This document shows, piece by piece, positions 1 to 8,601 of a DNA stretch of 64,000 nucleotides; positions within the stretch are counted from its first letter, which is position 1, and each line of letters begins with the position of its first letter. The stretch is from Maribellus comscasis. GTDB lineage: Bacteria > Bacteroidota > Bacteroidia > Bacteroidales > Prolixibacteraceae. The stretch lies in the NCBI RefSeq assembly GCF_009762775.1, contig NZ_CP046401.1:7514001-7578000 (forward strand), in the 5' to 3' direction. The notes under the pieces were generated by a model. That model was not told where the DNA came from. It was given only the letters and a program-made list of their open reading frames with translations, and ran no database searches. The position numbers and the translations under genes were made by a program.

Positions 1-459
1 GACTTTCTGATAGAGCTTTATGAATCCGGCTGCCAGGTTGTAGATATCACTCAGTTCGTCCGAACGGGCATCAAAAAGCTGATCACTGATCTTTTGTGAA
101 TAGTCTGTATTGACTTTGATTTGCTCCGTTTCTTCCATCCTTCCTTTCACCTGGCTTCGTTCCAGCGCTTTGGCTAAAATCCGCAACAGGCCGTTTTTTA
201 GCTCTCCGGCAATCTCTCCCCCGTCGGTAACAGGAACTGATACAACATCGTAATAATAGTGCGTTGGCCACGCGCGTATAAATACATGCGGAATTGGAAT
301 CAGTCCTGTTGTGAAAGAAATAAAAGTCAGCGGGTAGGTTCCTTCCATATCCGGATAGGTTCCGTTCCAGGGTTTAATATCGATCAGCTGTGCTTGGGAT
401 GATTGCGTTGAAGCAATTACCAGCGCAATTATAATTGCTGCTTTCAGAATTCGTTTCAT
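1..459 (-). CDS. Secreted protein of the tra operon, C-terminus off the window (partial)
   Basis: An open frame reads from an ATG at 459 to the window edge without a stop, giving 153 residues. It begins with a signal peptide (MKRILKAAIIIALVIAST, then a cleavage-like SSQAQ), so the product should be periplasmic or outer-membrane associated. The rest is rich in aromatic residues early (HAFIRAWPTHYYYDVV) and becomes helical and charged. It lies 24 nt downstream of the TraI-like gene on the same strand, so it is probably a late gene of the same conjugation operon. I do not recognise the family. In CTnDOT the multi-TM traJ follows traI, and this protein does not look like TraJ. Function is inferred from context only. 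Confidence 0.6.
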   Translation of the reverse strand, partial: MKRILKAAIIIALVIASTQSSQAQLIDIKPWNGTYPDMEGTYPLTFISFTTGLIPIPHVFIRAWPTHYYYDVVSVPVTDGGEIAGELKNGLLRILAKALERSQVKGRMEETEQIKVNTDYSQKISDQLFDARSDELSDIYNLAAGFIKLYQKV

Positions 460-483
460 GCTATTTAATCTTTCCGGTTTTCG

Positions 484-1128
484 TTATTTATAAAGGCTGT
501 AATACATGGCAAAACCTTCCAGCGTGTTATCATTCCGGCTTTTCATATAGGAAGCATACATGATTTTGTTATGCAGGTAGCAGATTGTCCCGTAATGCCG
601 TTTAACGCTCAGGTAGATCCCGTTAATGGCATCGTAACGTTGCTTGTCATCCATCATAAAAAAGTCGTCTTTGACAATGATGTTCAGGATTGAAGTGACC
701 AGAGATTTGCTGTCATCCAAAATGATATCAAAGCTTTGGACAATAGCTGCTGCCTGCTGGGTTGTAAAATTGCCATCCTGGACAAGTAGGGGGACTTTGT
801 CTGTATAGATTGTAATGATCTTTTGCAGGATGTCTTTGGTTTCCTGTATCCGTTTGTAATCCTTGATCAGATAGGATACTTTCTGCAGGCTTTCCAGCAT
901 TTCCTTATCGATGCCCAGGATTTCACCTGTAAGTCCTTTAATATCCCCGTTCAAGGCTTTTATCAGGACATTGTACAGGTTGATTTTTGACAAAATCCCT
1001 TCTTCCTGTACCCAGAGGGCTTCCCTCTGTATCCCGGCCCCCACATCAGTTACCGGAGTTTGGGCATTGCTTGTGTTTATAGTCAGGGTTAAAAGAATGG
1101 CAAATGAGAGAATAATTTTTTTCTTCAT
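484..1128 (-). CDS. traI: Conjugative transfer protein, TraI-like (DUF4141)
   Basis: This 214-residue protein has a signal peptide (MKKKIILSFAILLTLTINTSNA-Q) and a mostly helical mature part. The size, the ...VTDVG... start and the central LQKVSYLIKDYKRIQETKDIL segment resemble the periplasmic TraI/DUF4141 proteins of Bacteroides conjugative transposons, which have a similar LKKVSNLVKDARKVQ stretch. These proteins belong to the mating-pair formation complex, but their exact role is not known. The gene follows traG by 20 nt on the same strand, matching the traG-(H)-I order of CTnDOT. Assignment rests on remembered family patterns and synteny, so the family is likely and the biochemical role unknown. 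Confidence 0.7.
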   Translation of the reverse strand: MKKKIILSFAILLTLTINTSNAQTPVTDVGAGIQREALWVQEEGILSKINLYNVLIKALNGDIKGLTGEILGIDKEMLESLQKVSYLIKDYKRIQETKDILQKIITIYTDKVPLLVQDGNFTTQQAAAIVQSFDIILDDSKSLVTSILNIIVKDDFFMMDDKQRYDAINGIYLSVKRHYGTICYLHNKIMYASYMKSRNDNTLEGFAMYYSLYK

Positions 1129-1148
1129 GATAGTACTTTTTAATGGTT

Positions 1149-3578
1149 TTACATTTGTTTTAAAATCTCCAGGATAGATCGGTCACCGGTTAGTTGTTCC
1201 AATATCTTCTCCTTTTCTTTTTGTTCAGTGGTGTAGCAGTAATACTCAGGTTTGCTGACTTCCAGGGCAAAGACCCTAGAGTATTCCCCGAGTGAGATAA
1301 ACACTTCCTTGAAACTTCTGTCCGATGGAAGGTTTTTATTAATGGATAGGATTTGTTCCTGTTGAAAGGCGGTCAATCCAAGAAAGCGGCTGATCTGGTC
1401 AAACTTGTTGCGAAACTTGCCCATATCCAGCAATATACGGGTATCGGCATTGTTGATAATTGCATCCCTCACAATCGGTGAAGAAATCACATCGTCTACT
1501 TCCTGGGTCACTACCATGGCTTCACCAAAGAACTTACGGATGGTCTTGAAAAAATATTTGATAAACCCGGCCATTTGTGGGGTTGCAATGGCTTTCCAGG
1601 CCTCTTCCAGGCAGATAACCTTCCGGGTGTTTTTCAGGCGGCGCATCTTTTTCAGGAAGATATCCATAATAATCAGTGTGGCCACAGGAAAGATCACCGG
1701 GTGGTCTTTGATGTTGTCCAGTTCAAACACCAGGAAAGGACAATTGAAAAATTCATCGGTCTTCATGGGTTTGTTCAGCAGGTAGTCGTACTCTCCTCCC
1801 CGGTAGTATTTTCCCAGGATAAAAAAGAACTCATGGCTGTTAAATTCCAGTGACTGCTCTTCCACCAGCTTCGGAATGTATTCCTTACAGAACACATAGA
1901 ATCCGTTAAAAGACCGCTCTGCTTCCTCCGTTTTAAAAAACTCCATCAGCGCATGTGCAATAACATCCTTTTCCATCTCCGAGAGCTCCGGTTTATACAC
2001 TGTGTAGATTACTGAAAGGATGGTTTGCCGGTGCTCCAGATCGGCTTCGCCTTCCACCACAAAAGGATTAAACGAGATCGGATTGTCTTCGGTAAACTCA
2101 ATCAGTCTTGCTCCTCCCCTTTCTTTCAGCCGTTCATTCAGGTAGTGTGTCAATATCTCATAGCTTCTTCCCACATCAAGCAGCACCACATGGCAATTGT
2201 CGTTTTCCACATATTGCCGGAGCAGGTGGTTGGTAAAAAAGGATTTTCCTGAACCTGAGCCACCAATGATGATCTTGTTCCGGTTATGGATCAGGTGTTG
2301 GTGCATGGGTTCGTCCGACAGGTCGATCCGGACCGGGCAGCCTTCCATCCGGTCCGATAGGTGGATAAAGAAATCAGAATCCGAGTTCCGGACTGCTCCT
2401 TCAAAATTGGTCAGGCAGCAGGCTTGCGGCACTTGAGTCATAAACAATTCTGTTTCCGGAAGCTGGGTGCTGAATGGCACACAAGCAAAGAACAGGAAAG
2501 GCAAATCAAAGGTATGTTGGTACGGGAAACAGTTCATTAATGAAAAAGCAGTGGTGGTTTCGCTTTTAATTTTTTTCAGTTTCGGGATGGATTCATGCAA
2601 CAGGGTTACGTTAAAGTGTGTCTTAACGATCTTCTCACCTGAAGCCTGAACCGTATCCAGAAAGTTTTCGATCAGCCCGGCATTGATCTTGTTTTCCGAG
2701 GAAAACTTTGACAGGCTGTAAATCTTTTTGTAATCGTTTTCCAGCCCGGTTTTTACCTGTTGCTGACCGGGGACATAGATAAACTGGTTGGTAATGTGCG
2801 ATTGTGGTAAATGCCAGCTCAAGGGGTAAACCATAGATACCGGCAGCCCGGTGCGGGGATGGCCGCTCACAGGGCGTACTTCTGAAGGCAGGTGTGAATA
2901 ATCACTCAGGCTCAGCATCTCCACAAAACGGTCCATCACCCGTAACCGGTCCCGGAAGTCTATTCCTCCCAGCAGGGGCTGTCCCTCCCTGAAATTAAGC
3001 GTCAGGTAACGCTCAATCAATCCAATGCCTTTTGCCGTTCCCATGGCCTGTTTCCGAGTCACCGGAGTACTTTCGATCCCGCTTTGTCGGAAGATCGATG
3101 CCAGGTTAATCTGCAGTTCCCTGATTTTATCCTGTATTTTGGCTTCTTCCAGCCGGGCTTTTCTTGAAAAAATCAGCGATGATCCCAGGTAATTTTTAAA
3201 AAGGCCTGTATTTAAAAGGCTTACATACAGGTAGCATTCGTGTTTCAGGTAGCTTCTTCCATGAAAATGTTCCAGGTAATTTTTACTCAGGCTATGATTA
3301 TAGTTTCGGGCGGTGTCTTGATTTGTGGAAAAATCTTCCACAAAAAAGAAATCCTGTTTGTGTAGCAGGGTGTTTTCCGGTAGGATGTTTACTAGCCGCT
3401 GGAAGGTATCATGCAGCATATAGAGTTTTTCCGTACTGCAGGAAAGCAGTTCAGGAAGAAACAGCCGCAATCCGAATCCCATATCAAGGTTATTCGAAAT
3501 CAGGATATCTCCTTCAAAACCCAGCACGGGCAGGCTGATATGAATCGGTTTTACCTTCATCTTTTCTAGTTTTGACAA
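1149..3578 (-). CDS. traG: TraG, VirB4-like conjugation ATPase
   Basis: This 809-residue cytoplasmic ATPase powers pilus assembly and substrate transfer in Bacteroidota type IV secretion. A Walker A motif (GGSGSGKSFF) lies slightly past the middle, and a Walker B-like strand follows near residue 650 (KVICLEEAWKAI). Downstream motifs typical of VirB4 follow (MVVTQEVDDVISSP; NADTRILLDMGK). The N-terminal half matches the TraG N-terminal region (KPIHISLPVLGFEGD, then a GFGLRLFLPE stretch). Length is as expected for full-length TraG (about 800-830). The start overlaps the end of traF by 13 nt, suggesting translational coupling. No truncation or frameshift is visible. Confidence 0.95.
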   Translation of the reverse strand: MSKLEKMKVKPIHISLPVLGFEGDILISNNLDMGFGLRLFLPELLSCSTEKLYMLHDTFQRLVNILPENTLLHKQDFFFVEDFSTNQDTARNYNHSLSKNYLEHFHGRSYLKHECYLYVSLLNTGLFKNYLGSSLIFSRKARLEEAKIQDKIRELQINLASIFRQSGIESTPVTRKQAMGTAKGIGLIERYLTLNFREGQPLLGGIDFRDRLRVMDRFVEMLSLSDYSHLPSEVRPVSGHPRTGLPVSMVYPLSWHLPQSHITNQFIYVPGQQQVKTGLENDYKKIYSLSKFSSENKINAGLIENFLDTVQASGEKIVKTHFNVTLLHESIPKLKKIKSETTTAFSLMNCFPYQHTFDLPFLFFACVPFSTQLPETELFMTQVPQACCLTNFEGAVRNSDSDFFIHLSDRMEGCPVRIDLSDEPMHQHLIHNRNKIIIGGSGSGKSFFTNHLLRQYVENDNCHVVLLDVGRSYEILTHYLNERLKERGGARLIEFTEDNPISFNPFVVEGEADLEHRQTILSVIYTVYKPELSEMEKDVIAHALMEFFKTEEAERSFNGFYVFCKEYIPKLVEEQSLEFNSHEFFFILGKYYRGGEYDYLLNKPMKTDEFFNCPFLVFELDNIKDHPVIFPVATLIIMDIFLKKMRRLKNTRKVICLEEAWKAIATPQMAGFIKYFFKTIRKFFGEAMVVTQEVDDVISSPIVRDAIINNADTRILLDMGKFRNKFDQISRFLGLTAFQQEQILSINKNLPSDRSFKEVFISLGEYSRVFALEVSKPEYYCYTTEQKEKEKILEQLTGDRSILEILKQM

Positions 3579-3862
3579 ATGCGTTTTTTGATGGTAATAA
3601 ATTCAGGGAGTTGCCGGGCAATCCGTTTTTTGTGCCAGCCCCGGTGACCGTATTTCTTCTGGATCCGGTTCAAGCGGTACAGCCAGGCAAAAAAGGCAGG
3701 TACACAAACTGCCACCGAAACAAAAGTTCCGGCAGCAATATAGAGTACCACAAATGCAATCAATGCTACGAGGATTCCATACAGGGCCGAATAGACAAGT
3801 GAACCGGAGAATCCCTTGATGTACAGGTTGGTATCAATCTTTTGGATGGTGTAAGTATTCAT
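3566..3862 (-). CDS. traF: TraF, VirB3-like membrane protein (DUF4133)
   Basis: This is a 98-residue protein with two adjacent hydrophobic segments (SLVYSALYGILVALIAFVVLY and AAGTFVSVAVCVPAFFAWLY) and a basic C-terminus (KKYGHRGWHKKRIARQLPE). This is the pattern of DUF4133/TraF, the VirB3-like inner-membrane component that works with TraG. It sits between traE and traG in the conserved order, 11 nt after traE and overlapping traG by 13 nt. Confidence 0.85.
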   Translation of the reverse strand: MNTYTIQKIDTNLYIKGFSGSLVYSALYGILVALIAFVVLYIAAGTFVSVAVCVPAFFAWLYRLNRIQKKYGHRGWHKKRIARQLPEFITIKKRICQN

Positions 3863-3873
3863 TTTACCAACGG

Positions 3874-4188
3874 TTATGCAAAGAATGCGCGGATTACTAC
3901 ACCTACCAAGATCAGAAACAGACAGGCGCCAAACCAGCCCATAATGGCCTTTTGGGTATCCTGATCACCGCTTTGCCATTTGATATAGACGCGGACTCCA
4001 CCAATCAGACCTACCACCGCGCCAATGGCTATGATCAGGTTGGCTACCGGGTCCACATAGGAACTTACTTCCGAAGTAGCCTGGTCAATCCCGGCTGAAC
4101 TCTGGGCAAAGCTGTTGTAAACACCTAAAATCGTTAAGGCAAATAATGCCATACTCTTTTGACCGACTTTTTGAATCTTCTTTCTCAT
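3874..4188 (-). CDS. traE: TraE, pilin-like membrane protein (DUF4134)
   Basis: I place the start at the ATG at 4188, giving 104 residues. The open frame continues upstream to 4500, but that part is antisense to nothing useful and overlaps the preceding gene in another frame. The protein has a signal peptide (MALFALTILGVYNSFAQ), a short periplasmic linker (SSAGIDQATSEVSSYVDP) and two TM helices separated by a KWQSGDQDTQKAI loop ending in FFA. This layout and the 'GDQDTQKAI' loop are typical of DUF4134/TraE, thought to be the VirB2-like pilus subunit. It lies 19 nt after the preceding tra gene. Confidence 0.88.
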   Translation of the reverse strand: MRKKIQKVGQKSMALFALTILGVYNSFAQSSAGIDQATSEVSSYVDPVANLIIAIGAVVGLIGGVRVYIKWQSGDQDTQKAIMGWFGACLFLILVGVVIRAFFA

Positions 4189-4207
4189 GATTTTGATTTT
4201 TAATGGA

Positions 4208-4573
4208 TTATTGTTGATAATGGATTTCGGGAAGCATGAAGGCCAGTACAGGACTGTTCTTTTCTGCAAAATGTTCCAGACCCAGGCCTTCATCATAACC
4301 GGTTTCTTCGTACAGTGAGGCAGGTAAAGAAATATTCTCAACCGGGTTGACCGGCAAAATTTCAGATGGATAATCATTTGCAGAAACGGCAATGGGTTGC
4401 AGACTTTCGTCAGGGGCAATCCCAGATTGGTATTCTTCAAAACTCCCCTGCCCGTCTTTTTGTGTTGATTTGACCCGGGCAAAGACAAGCAGCAGGGCAT
4501 ACCATGTCAGTAGTACAATCAGGATAAACTTTGTAAACTCTCCCCAGGCAATTTGATCCAGTCCAAGCATCAT
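4208..4573 (-). CDS. Single-pass membrane protein heading the tra operon
   Basis: This 121-residue protein, starting at ATG 4573 (a second ATG follows at 4570), has one TM helix near its N-terminus (FTKFILIVLLTWYALLLVFA). A soluble acidic tail with no recognised domain follows. A TTG at 4612 in frame is possible but less likely. It occupies the position before traE, where CTnDOT-type elements carry small traC/traD genes, so a role in transfer is inferred from position only. It is the first gene of the leftward tra operon: upstream lie a palindrome at 4636-4654 and a long non-coding stretch. Confidence 0.65.
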   Translation of the reverse strand: MMLGLDQIAWGEFTKFILIVLLTWYALLLVFARVKSTQKDGQGSFEEYQSGIAPDESLQPIAVSANDYPSEILPVNPVENISLPASLYEETGYDEGLGLEHFAEKNSPVLAFMLPEIHYQQ

Positions 4574-4635
4574 TTCATTTTTAATTTGGTGAATGAATTT
4601 TATGCCGGACAAAGGTCAAAAGCCGGGAAACGGAA

Positions 4636-4654
4636 AGTACCACACTGTGGTACT
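4636..4654. promoter_or_regulatory. 19-bp palindrome upstream of the tra operon (operator candidate)
   Basis: The sequence AGTACCACACTGTGGTACT consists of two perfect 9-bp arms around one central base. It ends 62 nt before the ATG at 4573. A near-identical copy stands 61 nt before the HTH gene at 8432. Repetition at the same distance before two operons points to a shared regulator; RteC, encoded nearby, is a natural candidate. Confidence 0.7.
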
Positions 4655-5673
4655 GTTTTTTTGATTATTTTTTATTAGACATTGAATTCCAACAACTTAA
4701 AAACCATCTTTTGAAAACAGGGCTTTGATAAGCGGAGCGGTCATCGTAAATGGTTTAATTTGGATTGATTTAAGCACATCCATTTTTTCAAAAAGAACAG
4801 AAAAACCCTCAAAAAAGAAAAGAAATTCAAAAAACAGCCGCCCGGGGAGAAAATGCAGGGCTGGCGCGAAACCTGCAAATTTTTGAATGTTACCCCGAAA
4901 TTCTTTTACCGCGCTACTTGCCCCGGCCTTGCATTTTCCGGGGCGAAGGAATGTGGGGAGGGTGGCTAACTTTGGATTTCTTTTTTGTTTTTTGATAAAA
5001 CACGGTTGGTACCTGTCCTACTTTTAATGCGGACAGGCAAAAGGCAAATGCAGCCCCGTAAGGAAATGGAGGGGCGGCTTTTGCCGTGGGGCGTCCAGAG
5101 GCTCTTTCCACAAGGCAACGACAAACAGCGACCGTTCTCCGTGAGTGTGCGAACGGGATCAGGGAGCCTTGGAGATGTCCTGGGAATGTGCCGGGACGCT
5201 GGAGAATAAACCTGCAAAACTTTTAGTGGGTGAGATAAAGGCATGTGCCGGGATAAAGGGGAACGAAGCGAATCAGAAGAAAGTGTAGTGGAGCCTGGTT
5301 TCTGATTTTTGACAAGGATGGACTGTGCGAAAGAAAGAAAATCCGGGACGGGCGTAATGAAGCTTAGTATCGGGTTGAGCGAAGTGCACCGGAATACCGG
5401 CTCTTGCCGTGCGGTGCGAAAGGCGGTTCAGCCCGGATGCAAAAGGGACACGAAAATACGGTGAATCATGAGCAGTCGTGTTCCAAAAACCGGGATGAAC
5501 GGCCTGTGTACAGGAATTTACCAGGAAGAATATCAGCCAACCGGTCAGGCCAAAATCAACCAAAAATTTAGAATCATTTTAACAACAAAAGCACATAAAT
5601 GAGTCCTTCCAATTACTACATTTGAGCACGTTTTTGAACATCTTATAATGAATCGATAAAACCTGAATACAGT
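4655..5673. other. Non-coding GC-rich stretch inside the ICE
   Basis: About 1 kb without a convincing gene. Short open frames exist on both strands, but their translations are low-complexity, lack RBSs and overlap each other. From about 4840 to 5540 the DNA is distinctly richer in G+C than its flanks and contains many short inverted repeats. One is a nested hairpin at 5386-5417, with outer arms GCACCG/CGGTGC and inner CGGC-TCTT-GCCG. Another is CCTGT-GT-ACAGG near 5508-5519. It could hold a structured RNA, an origin of transfer or regulatory DNA. Nothing in the sequence decides between these. Confidence 0.5.
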
Positions 5674-6960
5674 ATGAAACCTAAAACCAGTTTTTCTACC
5701 TTTGGACACAAATTCTTCCTTGTAATTACAACTGCAATCCTGCTGCAAAGTTGTGCAACATTTAACCCGGGCCTTATTAAATACAACGAGGATAAATCAT
5801 TGTACGAATATGGTGGGCCTGAGAATGCTGTCCCCTTGCGGAATAAAAACAATGAACTCATTTCTGAATCCAATTACGAATCATTCCTGAAAGAGATGGA
5901 GGGTAATGACAATAAATATCAGGGTAGTAAAACTTATGAAAAAGCCAATTCTATTAAATTCAAAGACCATAAAATTGCATCACTATACTCAGAATCTGTC
6001 GCTGACATTAACAAAGGGCAATTTGAGAAAGTCCCTAGTAAAATGGATAGCTTGATTTCCCTTTACCCGGATGCCCTTTATTTTAGCGATTGTACTTTTT
6101 TAAACGGCTTTGCGCTTCAAAACCTGGGAAAAACCAGTGATGCCAAAGAAAAGTACAAGGAATTCATTGACTACTCGTCAGGTAAATATACGGAAAGGTT
6201 CAGGGGACATAGAAATTCTGATACGAATGACAGTATTTGGATGGCAGAAAGAAATTATGCGAAAAGCTCTATTGACGGAAAACAGGCAACCACAGATACC
6301 GGTTTCTTTCAACCATTTCTGCCTAAATATTACTACAACAGTTTACACCCGGGATTTGGGATTAACCCTGAAGATTATGCTGAGAATACAAAACATATAT
6401 TAATGTTTATGTTCGGGCTCGACCTGTCAAATAATTTCTCGGCAGGTATTCAGTATTACCGGCAGTTGAACAAGTATTTTGATATAAACCCGGGGTATAT
6501 GACATCCGGATCAATCAGGGAAATTTCATTGGCCATTCCAATAAAATTGTATCAATCAGAGAATAATAATCTTGGCCTAAAAGTCAGTCCTTTTATGCGC
6601 TATTCTGGAATAAAGAAGTTGGATATCAATGGTGTTCAGACAGAATTTGATGAGAATATTTTTGATTTTGGGGTAAAAGCGTCTGCGGGTTATTATTTTG
6701 CCCCGAAGTTGTCGGTCGGCGCTTCCTATATTTATCACCGTTACAACGAAAACAACACCTATCTTTTTAGTAACCAAAATGTTGAAATTTGGTATTTTAA
6801 TGAATATGATATAAGCTTGTACTACGATTTATGGAAAGGGTTTAGTCTGAAATCCGGCATAAAGGCTGGAGATTTTGTAGCCGGGATTTACTGGTCGGGA
6901 TGGGAGGTCAGCTATGATTTTAACCAAAATGACTTCGTTTTCAGGATCGATATGTTCTGA
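5674..6960 (+). CDS. Lipoprotein with helical-repeat and beta-barrel-like domains
   Basis: This 428-residue protein has a lipoprotein signal (ITTAILLQSC-ATF). Residues about 90-180 look like TPR-type helices (SVADINKGQFEKVPSKMDSL, then TFLNGFALQNLGKTSDAKEKYKEF). From about residue 230 it alternates aromatic beta strands and ends in FVFRIDMF, as an outer-membrane beta barrel does. It is the only rightward gene among the leftward ICE genes and therefore looks like cargo. I cannot name a family; an outer-membrane lipoprotein acting at the cell surface is the best structural guess. Confidence 0.6.
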   Translation: MKPKTSFSTFGHKFFLVITTAILLQSCATFNPGLIKYNEDKSLYEYGGPENAVPLRNKNNELISESNYESFLKEMEGNDNKYQGSKTYEKANSIKFKDHKIASLYSESVADINKGQFEKVPSKMDSLISLYPDALYFSDCTFLNGFALQNLGKTSDAKEKYKEFIDYSSGKYTERFRGHRNSDTNDSIWMAERNYAKSSIDGKQATTDTGFFQPFLPKYYYNSLHPGFGINPEDYAENTKHILMFMFGLDLSNNFSAGIQYYRQLNKYFDINPGYMTSGSIREISLAIPIKLYQSENNNLGLKVSPFMRYSGIKKLDINGVQTEFDENIFDFGVKASAGYYFAPKLSVGASYIYHRYNENNTYLFSNQNVEIWYFNEYDISLYYDLWKGFSLKSGIKAGDFVAGIYWSGWEVSYDFNQNDFVFRIDMF

Positions 6961-7025
6961 ACTTAAAAACCAAAAGGTTATTATAAGAAATGAAATCATA
7001 AAAAGGAGTACACTTAATTTTTTAA

Positions 7026-7751
7026 TCAACTTCTTTTATCCCCCGACTCCTTATCAAATGCCACAAGGTTGAACATTTCGCGCATCCTGCTGCGGACACG
7101 GTTGCCATATTTTTCTTCGATTTCTGAAGCAGAAAGATTGCTTGTTAAATGCGTTGGAATTCCTTTGGAGATAAACAAATCGTAACGGCTGAGCAGGATT
7201 TCTGCCATCACGTTGCATTCGTTTCCAAAGTGTTTCTGGGTTTGTTCTATTCCTAAATCGTCAAAACAGAATATATTTGGAACCGGGTTGGTATAACTCA
7301 GGTTTAACGGGTTCTTGCTGTACCGGTTAATCACTTTGTAGCCTTCCTGTTCAAATTCAAAAGTAATGTCGCGGGTGGATTTGACCTGATACTGTTTTCC
7401 CGGCTGAAAGAAATACTTCACCAGATTCATCAAGGTGGTTTTTCCACAACCGATTGGGCCGGTTAACAGGATACCTTTTTTCAAATTGAGGTTGCACTTT
7501 TCAGCTTCCTTTTTGTCTTCAATGGCATAAACAATCAAACTGTAAATAAGCGGAAAATCATCCGGATACAAACGAAAAGAATCTCCATATGTCCGTTTTC
7601 CCAGGTTTTCGAGCCAGTCCTTACAGGCACCAAAACTAAACCGGTGTTTTCCGTCTTTGATTTCCGCGATTTCTTTATAAGGGTTCGGAGTAATCCTTGT
7701 CGGTTTCGACGTGTAAGGGATTGGTTTTTCCGAATTGTTTTTCTTTTCCAT
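7026..7751 (-). CDS. DnaC/IstB-like AAA+ ATPase
   Basis: This 241-residue P-loop ATPase has Walker A GPIGCGKTT, Walker B IFCFDDLG, a sensor-like THLTSNLSASEIE segment and a final RVRSRM basic motif. This is the layout of DnaC helicase loaders and IstB-type ATPases. It probably loads a helicase or serves ICE replication or maintenance. Its first 77 nt overlap the end of the preceding winged-helix gene in another frame, so the two are likely translationally coupled. Its end converges with the lipoprotein gene at 6960, only 65 nt away. Confidence 0.8.
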   Translation of the reverse strand: MEKKNNSEKPIPYTSKPTRITPNPYKEIAEIKDGKHRFSFGACKDWLENLGKRTYGDSFRLYPDDFPLIYSLIVYAIEDKKEAEKCNLNLKKGILLTGPIGCGKTTLMNLVKYFFQPGKQYQVKSTRDITFEFEQEGYKVINRYSKNPLNLSYTNPVPNIFCFDDLGIEQTQKHFGNECNVMAEILLSRYDLFISKGIPTHLTSNLSASEIEEKYGNRVRSRMREMFNLVAFDKESGDKRS

Positions 7752-8139
7752 TTTTTAAATTTTGATGTGCCCCTTGTTTGTCCTTTATCTTGTTTTTATA
7801 GTTTATAAAAGGTGTCCCACTTGCAGTCCCTGTAGTGGTCTCACTTGCGGTATCAAAACTGATACAGCTAACACGGCTTACCTGGTAACGGTTGGCCGAA
7901 GGAGAATAAATAATGTACCCCCAGTCATGCAGCTCTTTCATGCACCTGGAATAGGTATTTCTGGAACCAATACGCGCCATGGACATTACATCCAACCGGT
8001 TCACATCAAATTGTTCCCGGAAACGATTCAGGTTCCAGAGGTTAAAAAGCGCTATATAAAGGCTGATATGGTGGGAGGTCATATTTGCATCTTCTTCCAG
8101 GCGGTCGAAAAAACCACGCAGGTGCCTGATGTAGTTCAT
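7675..8139 (-). CDS. Winged-helix replication/regulatory protein
   Basis: This 154-residue protein has an N-terminal DNA-binding part of the winged-helix type (HHISLYIALFNLWNLNRF, then ARIGSRNTYSRCMKELHDWGYI, then a YxxSANRY wing). Its C-terminus is low-complexity and hydrophilic. The pairing with a DnaC-like ATPase in the next, overlapping gene resembles DnaD/DnaC-type replisome-organiser modules found on phages and ICEs. The start ATG overlaps the stop of the HTH gene by 4 nt (ATGA). Role inferred: initiation of element replication, or transcription control. Confidence 0.6.
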   Translation of the reverse strand: MNYIRHLRGFFDRLEEDANMTSHHISLYIALFNLWNLNRFREQFDVNRLDVMSMARIGSRNTYSRCMKELHDWGYIIYSPSANRYQVSRVSCISFDTASETTTGTASGTPFINYKNKIKDKQGAHQNLKNGKEKQFGKTNPLHVETDKDYSEPL

Positions 8140-8432
8140 TTACCACGGCGGAATTCAAAACGGTTTTGCACCAGGTTTTCTTTCATCATCCGTTGAATGT
8201 CTTCACTGTCGTAAAAGATTACGCCGCCTATTTTGGTGAATGGAAGGGTACCGTTAATTCGCATATTCTGGAGGGTTCCCGGCGAAATCCCCAGCAACTT
8301 TCTTACTTCATACGTTTTTAGCCATTTCTTGGTAGGTTGCCCGTGATGGGCGGCAAAGAGTTGCTTGATTTCTTTGAGCAGTTCAATTTTGAATTCCCGT
8401 AAATCGTCGGTGGTTACAATTTCTGTTGGCAT
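8136..8432 (-). CDS. Excisionase-like helix-turn-helix protein
   Basis: This is a 98-residue protein from ATG 8432. The C-terminal half carries a MerR/excisionase-type HTH_17 fold: KTYEVRKLLGISPGTLQNMR, a wing, then IGGVIFYDSEDIQRMM. A helical N-terminus (DDLREFKIELLKEIKQLF) likely mediates dimerisation. In CTnDOT-type elements such small HTH proteins (Xis2c/Xis2d) act in excision, and their operon is switched on by RteC. Here the gene heads an operon with the winged-helix and ATPase genes. A palindrome at 8494-8512 lies 61 nt upstream. An in-frame GTG at 8501 lies inside the palindrome and is an unlikely start. Confidence 0.8.
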   Translation of the reverse strand: MPTEIVTTDDLREFKIELLKEIKQLFAAHHGQPTKKWLKTYEVRKLLGISPGTLQNMRINGTLPFTKIGGVIFYDSEDIQRMMKENLVQNRFEFRRGK

Positions 8433-8493
8433 AACTTTTTGTTTTAAAATGATACAATTTGTGTTGCCAAAATTGGATTGCCTCAAAATATTT

Positions 8494-8512
8494 AGTACCA
8501 CACTGTGGTGCT
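8494..8512. promoter_or_regulatory. Second copy of the 19-bp palindrome (operator candidate)
   Basis: AGTACCACACTGTGGTGCT differs from the copy at 4636-4654 by one base, which breaks one of its nine arm pairs. It lies 61 nt before the start of the excisionase-like gene, the same spacing as the tra copy. The position fits the inverted-repeat site that RteC uses upstream of the excision operon in CTnDOT, although the sequence relation is not established. Confidence 0.7.
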
Positions 8513-8601
8513 ATTTTTTAATGTATCTTTCATAAACCACTGAATATAAGCGATGTGATTAAGGGGATTGTTTTAAAGCAGGAAGATTCGGAAATCATGT
8601 A

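Noticed and set aside
3744..3752. Half-site AGTACCACA inside the traF gene
   Set aside because: Only one arm of the palindrome, within coding sequence; probably chance.
4189..4500. Longer N-terminus for TraE
   Set aside because: The frame is open but has no signal-peptide logic before residue 105, overlaps the preceding gene in another frame and does not match TraE length; the ATG at 4188 gives a proper signal peptide.
4914..5563. Short ORFs on both strands in the GC-rich intergenic region
   Set aside because: They overlap each other, lack ribosome-binding sites and give unstructured, proline- or serine-rich translations; GC-rich DNA yields such frames by chance.
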